Assembly (NCBI GenBank): GCA_019243635.1
Contig: JAFAUB010000066.1
Coordinates: forward strand, 1-46,452
Direction of reading: 5' to 3'
DNA length: 46,452 nt
From: Pseudonocardiales bacterium
GTDB lineage: Bacteria; Actinomycetota; Actinomycetes; Mycobacteriales; Pseudonocardiaceae
Within the stretch, counting starts at the first letter, position 1. Each line of letters opens with the position of its first letter. Made by a program: the position numbers and the translations under genes. Below are positions 1 to 6,079 of the stretch, piece by piece. The notes beneath the pieces are model-generated. The model was not told the origin of the DNA and did not search any database. It saw only the letters and a program-made list of their open reading frames with translations.

Positions 1-18
1 GGCAGGCCAGAGCCTGCC
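1..18. repeat. short stem-loop at window edge
   Basis: GGCAGG (1-6) and CCTGCC (13-18) form a perfect 6-bp stem with a 6-base loop. It lies downstream of the small minus-strand ORF ending at 72 and could end its transcript, but no T-run can be checked because the window ends here. Chance occurrence is quite possible. Confidence 0.25.
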
Positions 19-71
19 CTCCACAACGCGCGGCACTCCCAGACAGCACAACTGAACTGCACTGATCAAAA

Positions 72-260
72 TCATAGGACGTTTACCCAGTTCAGGACGG
101 TCGTCGCGAAGTCAGCGGGGCCACCCACGGAAACAGCAGTAGATCCGGAAATACCCGCTGAGTAACCCACTGAAAACAGCGAAGAGCCCGTGGGGAGGGC
201 GAGTATCTCGGGCGTCGTGTTGAGCGTGGTCGCCTCGGCTTGGAACACGTCCAGGGTCAT
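72..260 (-). CDS. possible small peptide (RiPP-precursor-like), unrecognised
   Basis: An ATG at 258-260 opens a 62-residue reading frame ending in VLNWVNVL. It begins MTLDVFQAEATT and contains EILALPTGSSLFS. The first 20 or so residues hold the only acidic residues apart from one Asp near the end. The rest is rich in Gly, Ser, Thr, Ala and Val with no Cys, Lys or Arg. The leader-then-small-residue layout recalls ribosomal peptide precursors, and LDVF resembles some thiopeptide-type leaders, but there is no modification enzyme in view. No clear Shine-Dalgarno is seen, and the gene is divergent from the NTPase gene by only about 34 bp. The frame stays open upstream but with Arg-rich, shadow-like composition, so the start at 260 is preferred. 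No known family is recognised. Confidence 0.35.
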   Translation of the reverse strand: MTLDVFQAEATTLNTTPEILALPTGSSLFSVGYSAGISGSTAVSVGGPADFATTVLNWVNVL

Positions 261-294
261 GTTGGTTGGGGCGTGTGGGCTGTAGTGTCCGCGT

Positions 295-1815
295 GTGCGC
301 TGGTCGATGACCGTGGGAGCGTGGGCGCGGCGCGAGGCTGTGCTGGTGAGTTGCCTGGCGGCTGCCGCGGCGATCGCGCTGGTGGCGGGTCCGCTTGGCG
401 TTGCGTGGTTGCGCATCGTGGGCGTGATCATCGCAGTTGCGGGAGCGTGTGCGCGTGTCGTCATCGCCGTCCAGCGCGCTCGCCTGGAAGGTAAGCGGGA
501 GAAGGCGGAGTTCGCTGGTCGTTGTCGTGTCGCGGTCAAGCCGATCGGCGAGATCGACCCGACGTTGATTGGTGTTGACCCGGCTGCGCAGACGATTCTC
601 GCTGGCGGTGAGGTGCCCGATTATGTCGGGCGCACGGTCGATGAGACGTTGCGGGAGGCGGTCGCGGCGGCGCTGGATGGCGGTGGACGTTGGCTCGTTG
701 TCGTCGTCGGTGGATCGAAGGTCGGTAAGTCCCGCACGTTGTTCCAGGCGTTGCGCGAGGCCGCGCCTGTCGGCGGGCTTGCGTTTCTGGCTCCTGTTGA
801 TGGTGCTGCGCTGCGCTCGTTGCTCACGCCGGGACAGGGCGTGGGAGGGTTAGCGGATCGCGCCGTGCTGTGGCTGGATGATCTGGAGCCGTTTCTCAAT
901 CAGGGCGTGACGCTGCAAACGCTCCGTGAGTGGCACGCGGGCAGGATCGGCAGGATCGTCGCGGCGACCTACGGCGGCAAGGGCAGTGAGCTGATTGCGC
1001 CCTCCAGTGGGCTGACAACGATCGCCTCCGATGTTCTGCAGCATGCGTGTGAGATCCCGCTGGAGGAGACGACGGCGGACGAGCTCAGCGGGTTTCGCTC
1101 CAGGCTTTCTGACCGAGAGTTCGAGGACGTTGAGCGTCATGGGTTGGCGGCGTATCTCGTGGCGGGGCCGGCGCTGGAGCGCAAGCTCATCACCGGGCGG
1201 CACGCACCCGGTGAGGACGCGTGTCGGGAGGGTGTCGCGGTGGTGTACGCCGCGACTGACTGGGCCAGGTGTGGTCGGACGGATCCACTCAGCGAGGAGA
1301 TGCTGCGAGGCCTGTGGCCCAGCCACCTACCAGCGGGGATCCGCGCCACGGACGATGTGTTCGATGTTGGCCTTGCGTGGGCGCTTCGACCGGTCGCTGG
1401 AACGATCGCTTTGCTCCAGCGCACGGGCAGCTACCAGGCCTACGACTATGTGGTCCGGCTCGTGCGCGATAAGCCCGGCGCCGAAGCACCGCGCGACCCG
1501 TCATGGACTGCTGCCCTCCAGACCGCAACAGACGTCCAGGCCTTCGCGGTCGGTATGGCTGCCTACGGATGGTCTCGTTTCGAGGACGCCATGACCGGAC
1601 TCGCCCGTGCGCGGGAGTCGTCGATCGATCAGGTTGCCGTGACCGCTGGGTACAACCTCGGGGCCGTGCTCGGCGAGCTTGAGCGCTCGGTGGAGGCGAT
1701 CGGCGTCTATGACGAGGTCGTGGCGCGCTTCGCTGACGCCCCCGACCCAGCACTACGCGAAGCCGTTGCATGGGCGCTCAGCGCGCGCCAGGAGACTGAA
1801 GAGGGAGCGGACTGA
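295..1815 (+). CDS. membrane-anchored P-loop NTPase with C-terminal TPR-like region
   Basis: 506 residues from GTG 295 (an ATG at 307 is an alternative). Residues about 15-60 form two hydrophobic segments, so the protein is probably anchored with most of its length in the cytoplasm. A Walker A motif, GGSKVGKS, lies at about 138-146 and a Walker B-like segment, AVLWLDDLEPF, at about 187-197, consistent with a STAND/AAA-type ATPase. The last 100 residues (AYGWSRFEDAMTGLARA, then GYNLGAVLGELERSVEAI) look like tetratricopeptide repeats. STAND-type proteins with TPR sensors often act in signalling or phage defence; that role is inference. A TGTAGT box at 281-286, 8 bases before the GTG, would suit a leaderless transcript. 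It may be cargo of the neighbouring mobile element or of an older island. Confidence 0.7.
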   Translation: MRWSMTVGAWARREAVLVSCLAAAAAIALVAGPLGVAWLRIVGVIIAVAGACARVVIAVQRARLEGKREKAEFAGRCRVAVKPIGEIDPTLIGVDPAAQTILAGGEVPDYVGRTVDETLREAVAAALDGGGRWLVVVVGGSKVGKSRTLFQALREAAPVGGLAFLAPVDGAALRSLLTPGQGVGGLADRAVLWLDDLEPFLNQGVTLQTLREWHAGRIGRIVAATYGGKGSELIAPSSGLTTIASDVLQHACEIPLEETTADELSGFRSRLSDREFEDVERHGLAAYLVAGPALERKLITGRHAPGEDACREGVAVVYAATDWARCGRTDPLSEEMLRGLWPSHLPAGIRATDDVFDVGLAWALRPVAGTIALLQRTGSYQAYDYVVRLVRDKPGAEAPRDPSWTAALQTATDVQAFAVGMAAYGWSRFEDAMTGLARARESSIDQVAVTAGYNLGAVLGELERSVEAIGVYDEVVARFADAPDPALREAVAWALSARQETEEGAD

Positions 1816-2802
1816 CACACGGGGGTGGCGAGACGAAAGCTCCGGCATGCGGCACTGGAGGAACTACGGCAGCTGTCGGGGGCATTCGTGCGCGGCGAGC
1901 GCCACGGATGTCCCGGTGAAGGACACCCCGCAGGCCGGGTACTCGATGTGACTACTTCAGGGCTAACGGGGTTTCACCCCAGCCCGACGAGGCATGCCTT
2001 CGTCGGCTTCCGGTCTCGGCGCAGGCTCCCGCAGGGACCCGCCGGTCAGGGCGCCGACCGCCACTCGCTACGCCTAGATGTGTTGACCATGACGCGAAGT
2101 GCGTATTGTTCAGGTCAGGTGCGCTGTCATCGCGCTGTGGAGCGAGCGTCATCCGCACTACGCCCGTCAGATCTGACCCGCGAGCACCAAACTTGACTCG
2201 ATCTTACCGACTTTGCCGGTCCTAGCCAGCTGGCTTCTCGTGCTGGCCGCTGGTTTCATCGCGGCGGTGGTGTCAAGACTGGCCATAGCCACCGCGTAGC
2301 GGCCATGACGGCGCTAGCGCGGCGTGGACGATCCTCATGGACGTTGATAAGGAGCTGGCCTGCAACCAGATGTGTCACGGCCACGCTCTCAGGTTCGCGT
2401 CGCCTAGCCGGCCGGGGTTCGCGTCGATCACCGCGCCCGCCGGGCCGGCCCGCGCGAGCACGGCCGCCAGGCCGCGCGCAGCAAGCGGGATCGGCCCGAG
2501 CGGGCAAGCGAGTAGGACGACGCACTCAGCCACGCCCGCGCCGCCGCAGGCGGCGCTCTTGACCCCATAGAGCCAAATTCGGCAACAACGTGCTGCTGTG
2601 GTGCTGCTGTGGGCTGTCGTGTTCCCGATTACCGGTATACGTACTGGTGCCGCAGCCAACCGTGAGAACGTCCGCTCAACGCTGTTCGTGCGCGGCCGGG
2701 GCGTAGCGCTCGACGCGGTGGGGCCTCACCGAGCCAGAATAAGCCCGCAGCCGCTCGATGGCGTTGACACTGCTCCACCTCGACCTGCCTAGGCTGCAAC
2801 CT
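1816..2802. other. about 1 kb without a convincing gene
   Basis: Several open frames exist on both strands (for example a GTG-started plus frame at 1825-2196 and a minus frame at 2375-2659), but they are Arg/Pro-rich with no recognisable domain and no good ribosome-binding site. Composition is uneven, with a more AT-balanced patch around 2195-2350. The minus-strand frame holds a stretch rich in hydrophobic residues (ECVVLLACPLGP) that might be a decayed gene fragment. I see no tRNA, no copy of the tRNA 3' end that would mark an attachment site, and no insertion-sequence ends. Confidence 0.5.
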
Positions 2803-3360
2803 GTGGCTGAGGCGCGCGGCGGGTGGCAGCGGTTCGGTGAGAAGACCATCTATGACAATCGGTGGGTGCGGTTGGGGTTGGTGGATGTGGGGGCGCCGAA
2901 CGGTGAGCGGTGGGATTACCACGTGGTGCATCTGGGTCGGATCGCGGTGGCGCTGATCGTGGATGGCCGGGACCGGGTGTTGATGTTGTGGCGGTACCGG
3001 TTCGTTACGGAGCAGTGGGGGTATGAGCTGCTTGGCGGTTTGGTTGACGAGGGTGAGGATGCGGCGGGGACGGCTGCTCGGGAGGCGGAGGAGGAGAGCG
3101 GATGGCGTCCGCTTGGTGAGCCGGAGTGTTTGGTGAGTTTTGAGCCGCTTCCTGGGCAGGTCACGGCGCCGGTTGACGTCTTTTTGTGGCGGGGGGCGGA
3201 GTGGATGGGGGAGCCGACCGATACGGAGGAGGTTGGTCGGGTGGAGTGGGTGCCGTTGTCACAGGTGCCGGAGTTGGCGCGGCGTCAGGAGTTATTGGGG
3301 TCGGGGACGTTGGTGGCGTTGCTGTATTACCTGGCCTCACACGGGCATACTACCGGGTAA
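2803..3360 (+). CDS. NUDIX hydrolase (ADP-ribose pyrophosphatase type, Pif-like)
   Basis: About 185 residues from GTG 2803; an in-frame ATG at 2758 would add 15 residues that fit the family poorly. The full Nudix box is present: GLVDEGE, seven residues, then REAEEESGW, matching Gx5Ex7REUxEExGU. The N-terminal WQRFGEKTIYDNRWVRL is the usual lead-in of actinobacterial ADP-ribose/nucleoside-diphosphate-sugar pyrophosphatases. Family knowledge: the Nudix protein Pif of the Streptomyces element pSAM2 blocks redundant transfer between element-bearing cells, so this gene may give transfer immunity here (inference). The 3' end overlaps the convergent XRE/TPR regulator by 24 bp. No strong RBS is seen; a TAGGCT box about 12 bases upstream suggests a leaderless message. 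Confidence 0.88.
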   Translation: MAEARGGWQRFGEKTIYDNRWVRLGLVDVGAPNGERWDYHVVHLGRIAVALIVDGRDRVLMLWRYRFVTEQWGYELLGGLVDEGEDAAGTAAREAEEESGWRPLGEPECLVSFEPLPGQVTAPVDVFLWRGAEWMGEPTDTEEVGRVEWVPLSQVPELARRQELLGSGTLVALLYYLASHGHTTG

Positions 3361-4461
3361 CACCAGCCGGTTGAGCCGCCGTTGGTGCCGGTCGGATTTG
3401 ATCTGGCCAGCAAGCTGGCGCGCTTGCCTCACGTAGGCGAGTGCGGCGTCGCGGTCGCCAGCGGCGGCGTGGGCGTAAGCAAGGTCGACGAGGAGTCCGG
3501 TGCGGGCGCGGACAAAGTCCACCGGGAGTCGGGCCAGGGCGGCGGTGAGTTGGTCGATCGCCTCAGGTGCGCCGACCCGGGCCAGCGCATTGCCGCGCCA
3601 GCGGTCGAGGTGGGAGTCGCCGAGGAACAGGAACGGCAGCGCGGGGTCGATGGGGTCGGCCGGGAGCAGGGCGTTCGCGGTGTCGAAGGCTCGTCGGGCG
3701 TCGTCGGCGTGGCCGGCGGCGGCGAGGGTTTCGCCGTGTGCGGCGGCCAGCCAGGCCTGGAGTAGGGGTGTGGCGGTGCCGGTGGCGAGGATGCGGGCGT
3801 GGGTGAGCTGGTCGAGAGCTGCGGTGGTTTCGTCGAGGTCGATGAGGACGAAGGCCTGTTCGGCGGTGGCGTGGACGAGCAGCGTAGGTGAGTCGGCTTC
3901 GCGGGCTGCGGCTTTGGCGCGTTCGTAGTGGGTCCAGGCTTGGCCGGGGGCGGCGCGGTCGAGTGCTTGCCATCCGGCGAGAGTGGATGCCTCGACCAGG
4001 ACCCCAGCCAACGCGGTCCGCGCTGGCCCGGCGCGGTAGGTCAGGAGTTGTTGTACTTGGTCGATCTGGGTGCGGAGTGGGTCGAGCTGCGTGAGGGCGC
4101 CGAAGCGCCGGTCGATGTGGCGGGCGTGGTCGACCTGATGGCGGAAGACCTCGACGGTCTGGTGGTCGACGGTGCGGGCCGTGGCGAGGCGGGATCGTAG
4201 TTCGGTGGCTTCGGGGTCTTCTTCGGGTTCGTCGGGGAAGCCGAGTTCAGCGTTGGTGCGGCCGTAGATCTCACGGAACAGCCGCCGGTAGATCTCGCTG
4301 GGTTGTTCTTTCCCGTTCTCCCATCGCGACAGTTTGGTCTTCAGACTCGCCGGGTTCGCGATCGGCAGGTTGAGCGCGGCGGCGCGGCGGGTGAAGAGGT
4401 CGATCACCTGGGCGCCGGTGTAGCCCAGGTGCCGGCGCACGGTCTGCAATGACGTCAGCAC
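3337..4461 (-). CDS. XRE-type HTH regulator with TPR domain (copy 1)
   Basis: 374 residues. The N-terminal 70 residues carry a helix-turn-helix of the XRE class ending in SLKTKLSRWENGKEQPS, the usual motif after the recognition helix. The rest is alpha-helical and TPR-like, with helix pairs such as ALDRAAPGQAWTHYERAKAAA, AEQAFVLIDLDETTAALDQL and LQAWLAAAHGETLAAAGHAD. The copy at 8941-10077 shares this architecture and many segments (LAGWQALD, AAEQAFVLID, AWLAAAHGE), so the two are paralogues within one element. Such regulators commonly sit beside a NUDIX gene in actinomycete elements and probably repress transfer or excision genes; the TPR part may bind a peptide or protein signal, as in RRNPP regulators (inference). 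It is downstream of the XRE gene at 4624-4977 on the same strand. Confidence 0.85.
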   Translation of the reverse strand: MLTSLQTVRRHLGYTGAQVIDLFTRRAAALNLPIANPASLKTKLSRWENGKEQPSEIYRRLFREIYGRTNAELGFPDEPEEDPEATELRSRLATARTVDHQTVEVFRHQVDHARHIDRRFGALTQLDPLRTQIDQVQQLLTYRAGPARTALAGVLVEASTLAGWQALDRAAPGQAWTHYERAKAAAREADSPTLLVHATAEQAFVLIDLDETTAALDQLTHARILATGTATPLLQAWLAAAHGETLAAAGHADDARRAFDTANALLPADPIDPALPFLFLGDSHLDRWRGNALARVGAPEAIDQLTAALARLPVDFVRARTGLLVDLAYAHAAAGDRDAALAYVRQARQLAGQIKSDRHQRRLNRLVLPGSMPV

Positions 4462-4479
4462 GGCCCACTCTGGACCCAG

Positions 4480-4538
4480 TTAAACCGGTCTTGAGCTGCG
4501 CGGTTAATGGTGGTTAATGGGCCGGTCGTTAACCGGTG
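4480..4538. promoter_or_regulatory. cluster of TTAACC/GGTTAA motifs, candidate operator
   Basis: Upstream of the XRE/TPR gene start (4461) are TTAAACCGGT at 4480-4489, two direct copies of GGTTAATGG at 4502-4510 and 4512-4520, and TTAACCGGT at 4530-4538. The motif occurs in both orientations in 60 bp of an otherwise GC-rich region. The spacing of 10 bases between the two direct copies is one helical turn. This looks like a binding region for one of the XRE-type regulators; which one is unknown. Confidence 0.5.
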
Positions 4539-4623
4539 ACAATTACGAAGCGGCACCTGGTGGGTGTTTTCTAGCGCCATGCAAGAAATCACCGACACCA
4601 CCAACGACCAGCTACCGGCTGCT

Positions 4624-4977
4624 CTACCCATCGCGGGTCGCCAGCTCATCCAGGCGTCGTTCAATAGCGGCCAGGCGACGGTCGATCGAGGTCAGCCGGG
4701 CGATCACCGGGTCAACCGGCGTGGTTTCCGGCTGGCCACGATCGGGCGGGGTACAACCGCGCAGCAGTGCGTCGAGGTGCTCGGGGTGCCAGCCCAGCGC
4801 GAGGGAGAGCGCTTCCAGTGTCCGGGCGTTGCGGCGGCGTTGGGTGGTGTTGCGATGCAACTCGCGCACGATGGCCACCGATACCTGGGCCCGTTCGGCC
4901 AGTTCGCGTTGCCGCCAGTTGAGTTCGGCAAGCCTCGCATCGATCGCCCTCGCGACCGCCGTCCAGTCCTGTGCCAC
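4624..4977 (-). CDS. small XRE-family HTH DNA-binding protein
   Basis: 117 residues from ATG 4977. Residues 1-60 form an XRE helix-turn-helix: LNWRQRELAERAQVSVAIV, then RTLEALSLALGWHPEHLDALL. The C-terminal third, ending IARLTSIDRRLAAIERRLDELA, is a short amphipathic or coiled helix that could mediate dimerisation. It is transcribed away from the excisionase-like gene at 5110, so the 130-bp space between them is a natural divergent control region. A role as repressor of the excision/transfer operon is plausible but inferred from position only. Confidence 0.82.
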   Translation of the reverse strand: MAQDWTAVARAIDARLAELNWRQRELAERAQVSVAIVRELHRNTTQRRRNARTLEALSLALGWHPEHLDALLRGCTPPDRGQPETTPVDPVIARLTSIDRRLAAIERRLDELATRDG

Positions 4978-5052
4978 CTATTCCTCCGCGCTCCGCCCTT
5001 GAGCGCCGAAGAGTAGCCCCGACCGTCGTTTCGGCATTCCGCACGCCATCAA

Positions 5053-5068
5053 GCACTGAGATCAGTGC
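5053..5068. promoter_or_regulatory. inverted repeat upstream of the excisionase-like gene
   Basis: GCACTGA (5053-5059) and TCAGTGC (5062-5068) form a perfect 7-bp dyad with a 2-base centre, followed by AT-richer sequence (CAATTATCC) and a second small dyad, GATGACATC, at 5078-5086. It lies 42 bp before the ATG at 5110 and 76 bp before the divergent XRE gene start. This is a likely regulator binding site for the divergent promoters. Confidence 0.45.
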
Positions 5069-5109
5069 AATTATCCGATGACATCATGCTTTCGCAAGGG
5101 AGTTCGGTC

Positions 5110-5391
5110 ATGAACAGCAATAAGAAGGACGCCGGGGGTCCGGCGTTCTACACCGTCCCGGAGGCCGCCCGCGTGCTGCGGGTGACCCCGGCGACGATCT
5201 ACCGCGCCATCCGCGACGACGCCTTCCCGGCCGTGCGGATCCGCACTCGCTACGTCATCCCGGCGAGCGCTGTGGACCGGCTGGCGGCGGAGGCTGCTGA
5301 GTCCGGTGGATGCGTGGACGTGGCGCAGATGGCCGCGCAGCGGCGCACCGCCCGCGAGGTAACCCGCGCGACCGGCGGTGCGTCATGGTGA
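5110..5391 (+). CDS. excisionase-type helix-turn-helix protein
   Basis: 93 residues from ATG 5110, preceded by AAGGGAG at 5097-5103. An in-frame GTG/ATG further upstream (5065) has no RBS. Residues 13-60 match the winged HTH_17/excisionase domain: FYTVPEAARVLRVTPATIYRAI, then VRIRTRYVIPASAVDRL. Proteins of this kind bind att arms and bias the integrase toward excision (Xis, recombination directionality factor), or act as activators. Here it is first in a run of four overlapping genes (5110-8205) rather than next to the integrase, so a regulatory role at the head of the transfer operon is also possible. Its stop overlaps the WhiB-like start. Confidence 0.75.
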   Translation: MNSNKKDAGGPAFYTVPEAARVLRVTPATIYRAIRDDAFPAVRIRTRYVIPASAVDRLAAEAAESGGCVDVAQMAAQRRTAREVTRATGGASW

Positions 5392-5759
5392 CCCGCGATG
5401 AGGACACCCCGGACTACGAGGCCTTGGCCGCCGGGCTCGATCAGTGGCGGCAGGTCCCAACCGAGGTGCTGAGGGATGTCGTGATGCGTCGCGGGCTGTG
5501 TCTGTGGGGTCTGTGGCCAGCTGAGGAGCCGGACTGGGACGGCTGCGCATCCAGTGACCGGTGCCTCGCCGCGCGGTTGTGCACCGGGTGCCCAGTCATC
5601 GACCAGTGCCTAGAGCTGGATCTTCGTATCGCCGGGCAGTGCACAACCGGGGTATGGGGAGCGCTGGCCGAGGACGACCGGCGTGCACTGCACCCGGTGT
5701 GGCAGCACCACCGCCAGCAGCACGAGAGAACCGCCCAGGAAGGAGGGCCGACGCCGTGA
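5385..5759 (+). CDS. WhiB-like iron-sulfur regulatory protein
   Basis: 124 residues from ATG 5385, whose first bases overlap the end of the upstream HTH gene. The Wbl signature is present: an upstream Cys in DGCASSDRC, then LCTGCPVIDQCL giving the CxxCx5C cluster, followed by the turn motif GVWGALAEDDR, the family's GVWGG box with Ala for the second Gly. Wbl proteins carry a [4Fe-4S] cluster and act with sigma-A to control transcription or sense redox/NO. Its place inside a conjugation operon suggests it links transfer to redox or developmental state, which is inference. An extra Cys (SDRC) near the first ligand makes the ligand choice uncertain. Ends in TGA shared with the next GTG. Confidence 0.82.
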   Translation: MVTRDEDTPDYEALAAGLDQWRQVPTEVLRDVVMRRGLCLWGLWPAEEPDWDGCASSDRCLAARLCTGCPVIDQCLELDLRIAGQCTTGVWGALAEDDRRALHPVWQHHRQQHERTAQEGGPTP

Positions 5760-6079
5760 CCGTCAACCTGAGCCCGACGCAGGTGGTCGCTGCCCTGGGC
5801 GTGCTGCTGGCCCTACTGATGATGTGGCGCTCGGGCACCCGGCGGGGACGACGGGCGGCTGAGGCCGCTCACGGGGCGTCGCGGGTCGCGTCGCTGGCCG
5901 GGCACGTGCTGGGCACCGCCGGGGTGATCATCGGCGCGCAATGGGCGGCGATCACCTACGCCCCGGGCAGCACGCTGTTCTGGGTCGTCCTCGCCCTCCC
6001 GGCGCTGATCACCGCACATGCCCTCACCAGGTCAGTGACCTCATTGGACACCCCCTATGGGCGAGGTGATCGGCGATGA
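5756..6079 (+). CDS. small Spd-like membrane protein of the transfer operon
   Basis: 107 residues from GTG 5756 (GTGA overlap with the Wbl stop), with a strong AGGAGGG at 5741-5747. It has an N-terminal hydrophobic segment (VVAALGVLLALLMMW), a basic loop (RSGTRRGRRAAE), then two more hydrophobic stretches (VLGTAGVIIGAQWAAITYA and FWVVLALPALITAHAL). In Streptomyces plasmids, small membrane proteins encoded beside traB (Spd proteins) help spread DNA along the mycelium; I assign that role by context only. It overlaps the traB start (ATGA-type overlap at 6076-6079), so translation is coupled. Confidence 0.72.
   Translation: MTVNLSPTQVVAALGVLLALLMMWRSGTRRGRRAAEAAHGASRVASLAGHVLGTAGVIIGAQWAAITYAPGSTLFWVVLALPALITAHALTRSVTSLDTPYGRGDRR

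Noticed and set aside
72..260. LPTG in the small peptide as a sortase signal
   Set aside because: LPTG lies mid-protein and is not followed by the hydrophobic segment and basic tail required of a sorting signal.
1825..2196. GTG-started plus frame right after the NTPase gene
   Set aside because: Codon choice and composition do not look coding beyond the first 30 codons; no family recognised.
2375..2659. Minus-strand frame in the gene-free stretch
   Set aside because: Has one protein-like hydrophobic stretch but no RBS, no domain and doubtful ends; recorded only as possible gene remains.
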